Source: Roseovarius amoyensis
GTDB taxonomy: Bacteria; Pseudomonadota; Alphaproteobacteria; Rhodobacterales; Rhodobacteraceae
Reading direction: 5' to 3'
NCBI RefSeq assembly: GCF_003260265.1
Contig: NZ_QITQ01000020.1
Span: 1 to 64,000 of the forward strand
DNA: 64,000 nucleotides
Shown: in pieces, positions 19,368-32,030 of the stretch
Position numbering within the stretch: position 1 is the first letter of the stretch
How the letters are laid out: each line of letters begins with the position of its first letter
Position numbers and translations under genes: made by a program
Notes under the pieces: generated by a model
The model's database searches: none
What the model saw: only the letters and a program-made list of their open reading frames with translations
What the model was told of the DNA's origin: nothing

Positions 19368-20978
19368 ATGAACAAGTTCACCGACCAGGCTCTGGTAGAC
19401 AGGCTGGCTGAGGCTGCCCGCGAAGGCAGGATTTCACGACGGTCCTTCATGCACTATTCGCTGGCGGCGGGGATGACTGCAGCGGCGGCGACGGGTCTTT
19501 GGACCACCAGCGCCCGGGCCGAGCCCAAGCGCGGCGGCACCTTCCGCATTGCCCAGCATGACGGCAACACCGTTGACTCGCTCGATCCCGCAACGTTTCA
19601 GTCGAACGCGCAGATCCTGCTGGCCCACACCCACCGCGCGTTCCTGACGCTGATCAATCCCGACCAGACGCTAGGCCCGGATGTTGCGACCGAATGGTCG
19701 GCGACGCCGGATGCGTCGGAATGGACCTTCAAGCTGAACGACAAGGCGACCTTCCACAGCGGGCGCAAGGTGACAGCCAACGATGTCGTCGCCTCGCTCA
19801 ACTATCACCGTGGCGAGGACACCACCTCGGCCGCGGCGGCGCTGTTGGCCGATGTCGTCGATGTCACCGCCAACGATGACTCCTCGGTCACGGTCAAGCT
19901 GGCCTCGGGCAACGCCGATCTCCCCTGGCTGATGACCGACTATCACCTGGTGATCTGCCCGGCCAAGGATGATGGCGGCATCGACTGGGAATCAGGCGAT
20001 GGCTGCGGCCCCTACAAGCTGACCGATTTCCAGCCTGGCGTGAATGCGTCGCTGGTGCGGCACGAAGACTGGCACCTTGAAGGTGCCTATTTCGATGCGG
20101 TCGAGGTCACCTTCATCAACGATCCCAACGCCCGCCAGACGTCGCTGGTAACGGGCGACGTTGACGCCACCAGCCTGCTGGAAGCCAAGACGATGGCGCT
20201 GCTGCAGCGTAGTGGCGATGTCGTGATCGAGAACGTGCCCTCGGCACAGGCGATCACCATGCCAATGTTCTGCGATGTTGCTCCGTTCGACAATGTCGAC
20301 GTGCGCAACGCGCTGAAGCTGTCGATCGACCGTGCCGACCTGATCGAAAAGATCACTTTTGGCGCGGCCACAATGGCCAACGATTTCCACCACTCGCCGG
20401 CCATGCCCTATTGGCCCGACGATATTCCGCAGCGCGAATACGATCCCGATCAGGCCAAGTCGCTGCTGAAAAAGGCCGGTATGGAAGGGCTTTCGGTAAC
20501 GCTCAGCACTGCGGATTCGATCGCCACGGGTGCGGTTGACGTTGCCGTGCTCTATTCCGAACACGCCAAGGCCGCGGGCATCGACATCCAGGTCAAGCGC
20601 GAGCCGAACGATGGCTACTGGTCGGATGTGTGGCTGAAAAAACCTTGGTGCATGGTCGCATGGGGCGCGCGCCCGACGCCGGACGTGATGTATTCGCTGG
20701 CCTACAAGGCCGGCGCGGCATGGAACGAGTCGCACTGGGAGAACGACCGCTTCAACGAACTTCTGGTTGCGGCCAAATCCGAGCTGGACGACAGCGTGCG
20801 CGCCGAGATGTACCGCGATATGGCAATGCTGGCGCGCGATGACGGCGGAACCATCCTGCCGTACTTCCCGAACTTCCTTTACGGGCGGCGCAGCAACGTC
20901 AAGACGTCTGGCAAGGTTGCCGCAAGCTGGCAGCTGGACGGCTACCGTGCGGCCAGCCGCTGGTGGTTTGAAGATTGA
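19368..20978 (+). CDS. ABC transporter substrate-binding protein, family 5, Tat-exported (copy 1)
   Basis: The 536-residue protein is a periplasmic binding protein of the dipeptide/opine family (SBP_bac_5). A twin-arginine signal lies at residues 23-27 (SRRSF), followed by a hydrophobic stretch and cleavage after ARA. The mature start KRGGTFRIAQHDGN is typical. ATG 19368 follows GGGGAGATATC. It is followed by a close paralogue, so two receptors may feed one membrane channel. The ligand cannot be named from sequence; peptides, opines or other cationic compounds are possible. Confidence 0.88.
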   Translation: MNKFTDQALVDRLAEAAREGRISRRSFMHYSLAAGMTAAAATGLWTTSARAEPKRGGTFRIAQHDGNTVDSLDPATFQSNAQILLAHTHRAFLTLINPDQTLGPDVATEWSATPDASEWTFKLNDKATFHSGRKVTANDVVASLNYHRGEDTTSAAAALLADVVDVTANDDSSVTVKLASGNADLPWLMTDYHLVICPAKDDGGIDWESGDGCGPYKLTDFQPGVNASLVRHEDWHLEGAYFDAVEVTFINDPNARQTSLVTGDVDATSLLEAKTMALLQRSGDVVIENVPSAQAITMPMFCDVAPFDNVDVRNALKLSIDRADLIEKITFGAATMANDFHHSPAMPYWPDDIPQREYDPDQAKSLLKKAGMEGLSVTLSTADSIATGAVDVAVLYSEHAKAAGIDIQVKREPNDGYWSDVWLKKPWCMVAWGARPTPDVMYSLAYKAGAAWNESHWENDRFNELLVAAKSELDDSVRAEMYRDMAMLARDDGGTILPYFPNFLYGRRSNVKTSGKVAASWQLDGYRAASRWWFED

Positions 20979-21226
20979 TCCGGGGATAGCCGGTTCGTGC
21001 GTGTGCCCCGCGGCCAGATTCGCGGGGCGCATCCGCCATCGGTCGAACGAAATACCCATCGTTGGGTGAAGACAACTGAAAGAGGGACGAAAGGAAACGG
21101 GCAGACGGCCGCCACGCGACGAGGGTGTAACATTACCCCTTTGACAATGTCCGCACGGACGGATCGCAGGACAGCCGCATTCCGGCGAAGACCGGATAAC
21201 CGAACCAACACAGCCAGGGAGGCATC

Positions 21227-22834
21227 ATGAAAATGACTACGAATACGATCCTGATGAAACGACTGGCCGAGGCAGCACGCCACGGCAAGGTGTCACGCCG
21301 CTCGTTCATGAGCACGGCCATTGCGGCGGGGATGACGGCATCGGCCGCGACCGGACTCTGGACCGGATCGGCCCGCGCCGAACCCAAGCGTGGCGGTACC
21401 TTCAAAGTCGGCATGCATGACGGCAACTCTTCGGATACGCACGACCCCGGGCAGTATGTCTCGCGCCAGCAGATCTATCTGGCGCACCAGTATCGCAGCT
21501 ACCTGACGATGATCGAATCCGACGGCACGCTCGGACCTGACCTTGCGACCGAATGGTCGGCCAACGACACGGCGTCGGTCTGGACCTTCTCGCTCAATCC
21601 GAACGCGTCGTTCCATTCGGGCCGGCCGGTCATGGCCAAGGATGTCGTGGCCTCGCTCAACCATCACCGCGGCGAAACCACCTCGGCGGCCAAGGCGCTG
21701 TTGACGACGGTGACCGACGTGCAGGCCGATGGCGATCACACGGTCGTGGTGACGCTGGAAAACGGCATCGCCGATCTGCCCTGGTTGATGACCGACTATC
21801 ACATGGCGATCTGCCCGGCCAACGACGACGGCAGCATCGACTGGGAGTCGGGCGATGGTTCGGGCCCCTACAAGATCGACGATGGCGAATGGGGCGTCGG
21901 CTGGAAGCTGAGCCGCCATGACGGCTGGCACGGGACGGGCGCCTATTTCGACAAGGTCGAGATGCTGGTTCTGAACGACCCGAACGCTCGCCAGACGGCG
22001 TTGGTGACGGGCGAAGTGGATGCGGTCTCGCTCATCGACCTCAAGACCTCGGCGCTGTTGCAGCGCGATCCCAACATCGTGGTGGAAAACGTGCCCTCGG
22101 CGGCGGCGATCACCATGCCGATGTTCTGCGACACCGCGCCCTATGACAATGTCGACGTGCGCAACGCGCTCAAGCTGGCGATGAACCGTGACGAGATCAT
22201 CGAAAAGATCGCCTTTGGCGCAGCCACCAAGGGCAACGACTTCCACCATTCGCCGGCCATGCCGTACTGGCCCGACGATATTCCGCAGCGCGATTACGAC
22301 CCGGACCAGGCCAAGTCGCTGCTGAAAAAGGCGGGCGCCGAGGGGCTGTCTGTCAGCATCTCGACCGCCGATAGCCTGTTTTCGGGCGCGGTAGACATGT
22401 GCGTGCTTTATGCCGAACATGCCAAGGCAGCCGGGATAGACGTCAAGGTCGTGCGCGAGCCGAACGATGGCTACTATTCCGAAGTCTGGCTGAAAAAGTC
22501 GTTCTGCGCCGTTTCATGGGGGGCACGCCCGACACCGGACGTGATGTATTCCCTGGCCTACAAATCGGATGCGGCCTGGAACGAGAGCCACTGGCAGAAC
22601 GAGCGGTTCAATGAACTGCTGGTCAAGGCCAAGGCAGAGCTGAACAACGAACTGCGCGCCGAGATGTACCGCGAGATGGCGATGCTTTCGCGCGACGATG
22701 GTGGCACCATCATCCCGATGTTCAACAACTTCGTCTATGCACGGCGCAAGAACGTGATGCGGGGCGAACACCTGGCCGCCAGTTGGGAAATCGACGGCGC
22801 CCGCGCCCCGAGCCGCTGGTGGTTCGACGGTTGA
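21227..22834 (+). CDS. ABC transporter substrate-binding protein, family 5, Tat-exported (copy 2)
   Basis: This 535-residue protein is a tandem paralogue of the one upstream. Well over half the residues agree by eye, including the twin-arginine SRRSF at 23-27, HHSPAMPYWPDDIPQR and WGARPTPDVMYSLAYK. Differences cluster in the first 100 mature residues and around residues 215-235, which could alter ligand choice. It lies just before the permeases and has AGGGAGGCATC before its ATG. The duplication is probably old, since codon positions have diverged. Confidence 0.88.
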   Translation: MKMTTNTILMKRLAEAARHGKVSRRSFMSTAIAAGMTASAATGLWTGSARAEPKRGGTFKVGMHDGNSSDTHDPGQYVSRQQIYLAHQYRSYLTMIESDGTLGPDLATEWSANDTASVWTFSLNPNASFHSGRPVMAKDVVASLNHHRGETTSAAKALLTTVTDVQADGDHTVVVTLENGIADLPWLMTDYHMAICPANDDGSIDWESGDGSGPYKIDDGEWGVGWKLSRHDGWHGTGAYFDKVEMLVLNDPNARQTALVTGEVDAVSLIDLKTSALLQRDPNIVVENVPSAAAITMPMFCDTAPYDNVDVRNALKLAMNRDEIIEKIAFGAATKGNDFHHSPAMPYWPDDIPQRDYDPDQAKSLLKKAGAEGLSVSISTADSLFSGAVDMCVLYAEHAKAAGIDVKVVREPNDGYYSEVWLKKSFCAVSWGARPTPDVMYSLAYKSDAAWNESHWQNERFNELLVKAKAELNNELRAEMYREMAMLSRDDGGTIIPMFNNFVYARRKNVMRGEHLAASWEIDGARAPSRWWFDG

Positions 22835-22845
22835 ACGCAGGAAAA

Positions 22846-22869
22846 ACCCCGGCGCCCACGCGCCGGGGT
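22846..22869 (+). promoter_or_regulatory. Stable hairpin between binding protein and permease genes
   Basis: ACCCCGGCG (22846-22854) pairs perfectly with CGCCGGGGT (22861-22869) around CCCACG, with no T tract. A second GC-rich stem follows at about 22878-22908. Such hairpins often protect upstream mRNA so that receptors are made in excess over the membrane parts. That role is inferred. Confidence 0.5.
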
Positions 22870-23034
22870 ATCGCGTCCGGCCCGGCGGCAGGACCGCCGG
22901 ACCGGGCCAACAGCACAGGCAGGGACCATGCGTGATTTTCGTGGTCTCGGCTGAAGCAATAACAATTGTTTGGCCGCACGGTAGGCGGGATCGACCCGGT
23001 CGGGGCGCGGTGGTCACAACAGCAGGAGGGACGG

Positions 23035-23991
23035 ATGGGAGACATCCTTGGGCTGGTTGGAAAACGGCTCGGATTGGGGCTGATCATTCTGCTGGTCATC
23101 TCGATCATCATCTTTTTCATGGTAGAGCTGCTGCCGGGCGATATCGCCCAGGCGGTTCTGGGCCAGGGCGCGACCGAGGAAAACCTGCGTGCCCTGCGAG
23201 AGGAAATGGGACTCAATCAGCCCGCCATCGTGCGCTATCTCGACTGGTTGCGCGGCGCTGTGATGTTCGATTTCGGCAACTCGATCGTCACCGGCGAATC
23301 GGTGGCCAACACCATCAGCGAACGATTCATAAACACGCTCTTCCTGGCGGCCTACGCGGCGATGATCGCGGTGCCGGTCTCGATTGTTCTCGGCGTTCTC
23401 GTCGCGCTGCTGCGCAACTCGATCTTCGATCGGGTGGCCAACGTGGTTTCGCTGTCGTTCATCTCGTCGCCCGAGTTCTTTCTCGGGTACATCCTGATCC
23501 TTTATTTCGCAGTCAAGTGGAGCATGTTCCCTGCGATCGCAAGCCTGAGCAACGACATGAGCTTTCTTGAGCTGCTGCAGCGCGCCTTCCTTCCGGCGCT
23601 GACGCTGGTGCTGGTGGTGATGGCGCACATGATGCGGATGACGCGAGCGGCGATCATCAACCTGCTGGCCTCGCCCTATATCGAGATGGCCCGCCTCAAG
23701 GGCACACCTCCGTGGAAGGTGATCGTAAGGCACGCCCTGCCCAATGCCTGGGCGCCAATCATCAACGTGGTGGCGCTGAACCTGGCCTACCTCATCACCG
23801 GCGTGGTGCTGGTCGAGGTAGTGTTCGTCTACCCGGGTATCGGACAGGCACTGGTCGATGCGGTCTCGAAACGCGACTTCCCCGTGGTGCAGGCCTGTTG
23901 TCTGATCTTCGCGGCAACGTTCATCCTGCTCAACCTGGCTGCGGATGTGGGGGCTATCCTCACCAATCCGCGCCTGCGGCACCCCAAATAA
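23035..23991 (+). CDS. ABC transporter permease, DppB type
   Basis: The 318-residue protein has six predicted membrane helices. It carries the DppB/OppB hallmarks: FMVELLPGDIAQAVLG in the first periplasmic loop and the cytoplasmic EAA loop EMARLKGTPPWKVIVRHALPNA. It would form one half of the inner-membrane channel for the peptide-type importer. ATG 23035 follows AGCAGGAGGGACGG. The DppC-like partner begins 12 bases after its stop. Confidence 0.92.
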   Translation: MGDILGLVGKRLGLGLIILLVISIIIFFMVELLPGDIAQAVLGQGATEENLRALREEMGLNQPAIVRYLDWLRGAVMFDFGNSIVTGESVANTISERFINTLFLAAYAAMIAVPVSIVLGVLVALLRNSIFDRVANVVSLSFISSPEFFLGYILILYFAVKWSMFPAIASLSNDMSFLELLQRAFLPALTLVLVVMAHMMRMTRAAIINLLASPYIEMARLKGTPPWKVIVRHALPNAWAPIINVVALNLAYLITGVVLVEVVFVYPGIGQALVDAVSKRDFPVVQACCLIFAATFILLNLAADVGAILTNPRLRHPK

Positions 23992-24003
23992 GGAGGCGAC
24001 TGA

Positions 24004-25068
24004 ATGACCTGGTTTGTTATCGGTTATTATACCGTTCTTCTCGCCGCCTCCTGTCTTGCGGCCTATTTCAACAAGCGCTCGCTCTTTTTGCTGCTCTTTT
24101 CGCTGACACTGGTTTCCTTCGTGTTGGGCATCGTCGGCGGCACTGGCGCGCTGAAGTTCGTGGCAATAAGCGCGGGCGTTCTGGCGCTTGCAGGCATGGT
24201 TGCCTACGGGTTCCGCGAGTTCCTGATCGTGCTTGCCTCGGACGATCTGGCCAAGGAGCTTCGCACTGCGCCGATGACTGCGGCCTTCGGCATGTTCGTG
24301 ATCTTCACCTACGCGGTGATGGGGATATTCGCGCCCCTGATCGCGCCGCATGGCGAGGCAGAGATCATTGCCTCGGCCTTTGCGCCGGCGGATGAGAACA
24401 TGCTGCTGGGCGCCGATCAGCTGGGCCGCGACATGTTCAGCCGCATCGTCTATGGCACCCGCAACTCTGTCGGGCTGGCACTGACGGCGACGCTCATGGC
24501 CTTTATCCTCGGTGCGCTGGCAGGGCTTCTGGCGGCCACCAAGGGCGGCTGGTTCGACCAGTTCATGGGGCGGCTGGCGGACGTGATCATGTCGATCCCG
24601 TCGCTGATCTTTGCGTTGCTGATGCTGTCGATCTTTGGTCCGCATGTGCATGTCATCATCATCGCCGTGGCAATCATCTATGCGCCGCGCGTCTTCCGCC
24701 TGACACGGGCGGTGGCGGGCAACATCGTGGTGATGGATTACATCGAGGCCGCCAAGCTGCGGGGCGAAGGCACCTGGTACCTGATCCGCAAGGAGATCCT
24801 GCCAAACTCGATGGCGCCGCTGATCGCCGAGTTCGGGCTGGAATTCTGCTTTGTGTTCCTGCTGGTCGCGGGCCTGTCGTTCCTTGGCCTTGGCATCCAG
24901 CCGCCCACCGCCGACTGGGGGTCGATGGTGCGTGAAAACGCAACCCTGATCTCGTTCGGTGATATCACTCCGCTCATACCCGCCGCCGCTATTGCGCTGT
25001 TGACCGTCGCGGTCAACTTCGTGGTGGACTGGATGCTGTGGCGGTCTGCAGGCCTGAAGGAGACTTGA
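24004..25068 (+). CDS. ABC transporter permease, DppC type, with N-terminal extension
   Basis: The 354-residue protein contains the DppC/OppC region from about residue 90 (MTAAFGMFVIFTYAVMGIFAP), the LLGADQLGRDMFSRIVYGTR motif and the EAA loop EAAKLRGEGTWYLIRKEILP. The first 80 residues add about three extra hydrophobic segments not seen in the usual 280-300 residue DppC. Their role is unknown. It pairs with the DppB-type permease; the ATPase gene begins one base after its stop. Confidence 0.9.
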   Translation: MTWFVIGYYTVLLAASCLAAYFNKRSLFLLLFSLTLVSFVLGIVGGTGALKFVAISAGVLALAGMVAYGFREFLIVLASDDLAKELRTAPMTAAFGMFVIFTYAVMGIFAPLIAPHGEAEIIASAFAPADENMLLGADQLGRDMFSRIVYGTRNSVGLALTATLMAFILGALAGLLAATKGGWFDQFMGRLADVIMSIPSLIFALLMLSIFGPHVHVIIIAVAIIYAPRVFRLTRAVAGNIVVMDYIEAAKLRGEGTWYLIRKEILPNSMAPLIAEFGLEFCFVFLLVAGLSFLGLGIQPPTADWGSMVRENATLISFGDITPLIPAAAIALLTVAVNFVVDWMLWRSAGLKET

Positions 25069-25069
25069 G

Positions 25070-26758
25070 ATGGGAAAGACATTCAAAAAATCTGATGTAC
25101 TCCTGAAAATCCGGAACCTGAAGATCCAAGGCTATTCCGACGAGACATGGATCGACATCATCAAGGGTGTCGATCTGACCCTGCACCGGGGCGAGGTGAT
25201 GGGACTGATCGGCGAATCGGGTGCCGGCAAATCGACCATCGGCGCCGCCGCGATGGGGTATGCCCGCGACGGCACCCGCATTTCCGAGGGCTCGATCGAG
25301 TTCGACGGAATGGAGCTGACCACCGCCAGTGAAAGCGAGAGGCGCGCACTGCGGGGCTCGCGGATCGCCTATGTTGCCCAATCGGCGGCGGCGTCGTTCA
25401 ACCCGGCGCACAAGCTGATCGACCAGCACACAGAGGCGCCGGTGCAGTACCGCATCAAGAAGCGGCTGGAGGCGCAGGAAGACGCTATCGAACTCTATCG
25501 CCGTTTGCGCCTGCCCAACCCCGAGGAGATCGGCTTTCGCTATCCGCACCAGGTCTCGGGCGGGCAGCTGCAGCGGGCGATGACGGCGATGGCAATGTCG
25601 TGCCGTCCGGACCTGATCATATTCGACGAGCCCACGACCGCGCTGGACGTGACCACCCAGATCGAAGTTCTGGCCGCGATCCGCGACATCGTCGATCAGT
25701 TCAACACCGCCGCGATTTACATTACCCACGACCTGGCGGTGGTGGCGCAGATGGCCGATACCATCAAGGTGCTGCTCAAGGGCGAAGAGGTCGAAGAGGC
25801 CCCCACCGCCGAGATGCTGGACAACCCGCAGGAGGACTATACCAAGTCGCTGTGGGCCGTGCGCAGTTTCAAGAGCCCGCAAAAGCGCCGCCCCAAGGAT
25901 GGTGTGCCGCTGATCTCGGTGCAGAACGTGGATGCCTCGTATACCGGTGGCGCCAAGGTGCTCGACGATGTGTCGTTCGACATCTACGAGGGCATGACCG
26001 TGGCGGTGGTGGGCGAATCGGGGTCGGGAAAATCGACCACGGCGCGGGTCATCACCGGGCTGCTGCCGCCGTCAAAGGGGCAGGTGCTGTTCAAGGGCGA
26101 ACCGTTTCCGCCCAGCTACAAGGACCGCACCCGCGACCAGCTGCGCCAGTGCCAGATGATCTATCAGATGGCCGATACCGCGCTCAATCCCAAGGTCCGC
26201 ATTTCTGAAATCATCGGCCGGCCGGCGCGGTTTTATAGCGGTTTGCGGGGGGCGGCGCTGAAGAACCGCGTCGACGAACTGCTGGATCTGATCGAGCTGG
26301 AGCCGTCGCAATACTACAACCGCTACCCGCCAGAGCTGTCCGGCGGCCAGAAACAGCGCATCGGCATCGCCCGTGCGCTGGCGGCCGAACCGACATTCAT
26401 CATCTGCGATGAGGTGACGTCGGCGCTGGATCAGCTGGTTGCCGAGGGGATTTTGCGGCTGCTGGACCGGCTGCAGAATGAGCTGAACCTGGCCTATATG
26501 TTCATCACACACGACTTGGCGACGGTGCGTTCAATCGCCGACGAGGTGGTGGTGATGCAGCACGGCAAGGTGGTCGAGCAGGGACCCAAGGACGAGATGT
26601 TCACCCCGCCGCACCATCCCTACACCGATCTTCTGCTCAGCTCGGTCCCCGAGATGGACCCCAACTGGCTGACCCAGTTGTTGGAAGAGCGTGGTATCGA
26701 CAATGTCGGCGATGCCGCCGCAGCCCGGATCGACCCCAACGACGAAAAGGTGGTCTGA
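25070..26758 (+). CDS. Fused double ABC ATPase (DppD-DppF type)
   Basis: The 562-residue protein holds two full nucleotide-binding domains. The first has Walker [10 protein letters not shown] (48-56), signature VSGGQLQRA and Walker [13 protein letters not shown]. The second has Walker [10 protein letters not shown] (315-323), signature LSGGQKQRI and Walker [12 protein letters not shown]. In this family the two ATPases are often separate genes; here they are fused and would supply both power units for the two permeases. The operon ends in a long hairpin at 26779-26809. Confidence 0.93.
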   Translation: MGKTFKKSDVLLKIRNLKIQGYSDETWIDIIKGVDLTLHRGEVMGLIGESGAGKSTIGAAAMGYARDGTRISEGSIEFDGMELTTASESERRALRGSRIAYVAQSAAASFNPAHKLIDQHTEAPVQYRIKKRLEAQEDAIELYRRLRLPNPEEIGFRYPHQVSGGQLQRAMTAMAMSCRPDLIIFDEPTTALDVTTQIEVLAAIRDIVDQFNTAAIYITHDLAVVAQMADTIKVLLKGEEVEEAPTAEMLDNPQEDYTKSLWAVRSFKSPQKRRPKDGVPLISVQNVDASYTGGAKVLDDVSFDIYEGMTVAVVGESGSGKSTTARVITGLLPPSKGQVLFKGEPFPPSYKDRTRDQLRQCQMIYQMADTALNPKVRISEIIGRPARFYSGLRGAALKNRVDELLDLIELEPSQYYNRYPPELSGGQKQRIGIARALAAEPTFIICDEVTSALDQLVAEGILRLLDRLQNELNLAYMFITHDLATVRSIADEVVVMQHGKVVEQGPKDEMFTPPHHPYTDLLLSSVPEMDPNWLTQLLEERGIDNVGDAAAARIDPNDEKVV

Positions 26759-26778
26759 CCCGATACGCCGCATGATTA

Positions 26779-26809
26779 CGGGGCGGGGACGCATTGCGTT
26801 CCCGCCCCG
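26779..26809. terminator. 14-bp hairpin between convergent genes
   Basis: CGGGGCGGGGACGC (26779-26792) pairs with GCGTTCCCGCCCCG (26796-26809) around ATT, with one G-T pair. There is no T tract, but its place between the ABC operon and the minus-strand small genes suggests a stop or mRNA-stabilising element for the ABC operon. Confidence 0.55.
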
Positions 26810-26830
26810 AGGTGTTGGGCGTGCCTCGCT

Positions 26831-26950
26831 TTACAGAATGGCTATTGCCGACAATACCATCGTTGCGACGATCAAGGCATAGATGATCGCGGCCGCCTGC
26901 CATGTCCCGCCGCGGACGTACCGCTCGCGAATCCATTGATCTCGGTTCAT
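26831..26950 (-). CDS. 39-residue single-helix membrane protein (paralogue 2)
   Basis: The predicted protein starts MNRDQWIRERYVRGGTWQAA and continues with a hydrophobic helix of about 19 residues ending LSAIAIL. GCGAGG lies nine bases before the ATG. It aligns without gaps with the 40-residue protein encoded just upstream: M-x-R-D at the start, R-E at 8-9, WQA at 17-19, Y24 and LSA-x-AI at the end are shared. Paralogy between two tiny frames is strong evidence that both are real. The short charged N terminus should face the cytoplasm. Function unknown; a small subunit or regulator of a membrane complex is possible. Confidence 0.6.
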   Translation of the reverse strand: MNRDQWIRERYVRGGTWQAAAIIYALIVATMVLSAIAIL

Positions 26951-27084
26951 GGTTTCGTGCCTCGCAGAAAGGGCGCCGCGCGCCTTTGGGTCAAACTGCA
27001 AACGCCGCACGGGTTCTGACCGTCCGGCGTGTTCCAATCTGATAAAGAGCGTGGAAAGGGCGTGCCTTGCATGCCCGGCCTTCG

Positions 27085-27207
27085 TCAGGCGGTGATCGCC
27101 ATGGCCGACAGCAGCAGCGTGCCGATGATCACCGAATACATGAATGCCACAGCCTGCCAGCTGGCACTGTGCATACGCAGTTCGCGGTTCAGTTCGTCGC
27201 GTGTCAT
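27085..27207 (-). CDS. 40-residue single-helix membrane protein (paralogue 1)
   Basis: The predicted protein starts MTRDELNRELRMHSASWQAV and ends in a hydrophobic helix with TLLLSAMAITA. GGAGG lies seven bases before the ATG, and a promoter-like pair lies at 27265-27292. It is the first of two related minus-strand genes separated by 134 bases. The only neighbours are the ABC importer (convergent) and carB (same strand, downstream of nothing shared). I do not recognise the family. Confidence 0.62.
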   Translation of the reverse strand: MTRDELNRELRMHSASWQAVAFMYSVIIGTLLLSAMAITA

Positions 27208-27264
27208 ATTCGGCCTCCATCCACTGAAGGTTGCGGTGTGGGCATTGCCCTGTGTCTTGAGCCG

Positions 27265-27292
27265 CATATAGGTGGGCAGGGCAATCAGGCAA
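27265..27292 (-). promoter_or_regulatory. Candidate promoter for the small membrane proteins
   Basis: On the minus strand TTGCCT (27292-27287) and TATATG (27270-27265) are 16 bases apart. The expected start of transcription is about 50 bases before the first small gene. Confidence 0.4.
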
Positions 27293-27405
27293 GAGAAATC
27301 GTGCGCGAAATTCATGTGCTGTGCGCATAGCGGGAAAGACCGCAAAGCATGTCTGCACGCAATCCGGTAAATTCGAAAGCATTTCAATGCGTTGGCCCGG
27401 GGCCG

Positions 27406-30753
<3,348 letters not shown>

Positions 30754-30905
30754 TCCCCGGTCAGCGCAAATTGGTGGCGGTTATATCTATCACGCGGGCC
30801 TGTGCAAGGGGGATCGCAAAGCACCGCGATGGCGACGTTTTTGGGGCTGCACCGCGCGGCCGGAGCGATTAGGCACCGGCAAGACGGCAATTGGGACAGA
30901 ACGCT

Positions 30906-32030
30906 GTGCAGATTCGTTTCGATCATGGTCCGGGCGGCGCGGCCTGCCGGTTCGACCGGCCGGAATGGCTGATCGTCGCTCAAACGCCAAGCGAGGTTCC
31001 TGCCGCGCTCGACGCGCTTGACGCGGCGCGGGCTGGGGGGCGGTGGCTGGCGGGTTTCGCCAGTTACGAGCTTGGCTATGCGCTGGAGCCGCGCCTGACC
31101 CCCTTGATGCCGCCTGACCGCCGTCTGCCGCTGCTCTGTTTCGGCGTCTATGCCGACCCGGGGGACGCGCCGCCCCTGCCATCGGCCCCGGCCGCGCTGC
31201 ATGATTTTTGCCCGCGCTGGTCAGAGGCCGATCATGCCCGCGCCTTTGAACGGGTGCATCGCTATATCGGTGCGGGCGACATCTATCAGGCCAACCTGAC
31301 CTTTCCAGCGGATATGGTGGCAGAGGGGGGCGCAGAGGCGCTCTATGCTGCGCTTGCCGCCGTTCAGCCGGTCAGCCATGGCGCGCTGGTACAGGGGCTG
31401 GAGGGCCCCGATATCCTGTCGCGTTCGCCCGAGCTGTTTTTTCGCACCGATGCGGATGGCGGCATCGAGACCCGGCCGATGAAGGGCACCCAGCCGCGCG
31501 CCGACGACGCGGCAGAGGATGCCCGCCGCCGGGCGTTCCTGGAGGGGGATGAAAAGAACCGGGCCGAAAACCTGATGATCGTCGATCTTTTGCGCAACGA
31601 CATCAGCCGCATCTGCATTCCCGGCAGCGTCAAGGTGCCAGAACTTTTCAGCATCGAAAGCTATGCCACCGTGCATCAGATGACCTCTTGCATCGTCGGG
31701 CGGATGCGCGAAGGCGTGGGGCTGGGGGACATCTTTCGCGCGCTTTTTCCCTGCGGCTCGATCACGGGCGCGCCCAAGGTGCGCGCGATGGAGATCCTGG
31801 CAGGGTTGGAGCCCGCCCCGCGCGAGGTGTATTGCGGCACCATCGGCTGGGCCGCGCCGGACGGGCGGGCGGAATTCAGCGTTGCGATCCGGACGCTGAT
31901 GGTCGAGGCCGGTCGTGCCGTGCTGAATGTCGGCGGCGGCGTTGTCCATGACAGCACCGCCGCCTCGGAATATGAGGAGGCGCTATGGAAGGCCCGCTTT
32001 GCCCGCCGGCTGACCCCGGTTTCCGCCTGA
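30906..32030 (+). CDS. pabB: Aminodeoxychorismate synthase component I
   Basis: The protein of about 374 residues converts chorismate with ammonia to aminodeoxychorismate for folate. The chorismate-binding domain is clear: RPMKGTQPRADD, KNRAENLMIVDLLRNDISRI, and CGSITGAPKVRAMEILA. The start is uncertain. GTG 30906 (MQIRFDHGPGG) fits relatives best; TTG 30891 adds five residues. Neither has a strong Shine-Dalgarno. The end overlaps pabC by 46 bases, so the two enzymes of the pathway are probably coupled. Confidence 0.88.
   Translation: MQIRFDHGPGGAACRFDRPEWLIVAQTPSEVPAALDALDAARAGGRWLAGFASYELGYALEPRLTPLMPPDRRLPLLCFGVYADPGDAPPLPSAPAALHDFCPRWSEADHARAFERVHRYIGAGDIYQANLTFPADMVAEGGAEALYAALAAVQPVSHGALVQGLEGPDILSRSPELFFRTDADGGIETRPMKGTQPRADDAAEDARRRAFLEGDEKNRAENLMIVDLLRNDISRICIPGSVKVPELFSIESYATVHQMTSCIVGRMREGVGLGDIFRALFPCGSITGAPKVRAMEILAGLEPAPREVYCGTIGWAAPDGRAEFSVAIRTLMVEAGRAVLNVGGGVVHDSTAASEYEEALWKARFARRLTPVSA

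Noticed and set aside
21141-21170. TTGACA upstream of the second binding protein
   Set aside because: No acceptable -10 box lies 16-18 bases downstream, so I did not list it as a promoter.
23014-25086. 690-codon open frame on the minus strand
   Set aside because: It mirrors the two ABC permease genes and has the same His/Asp/Arg-rich composition as other antisense shadows.
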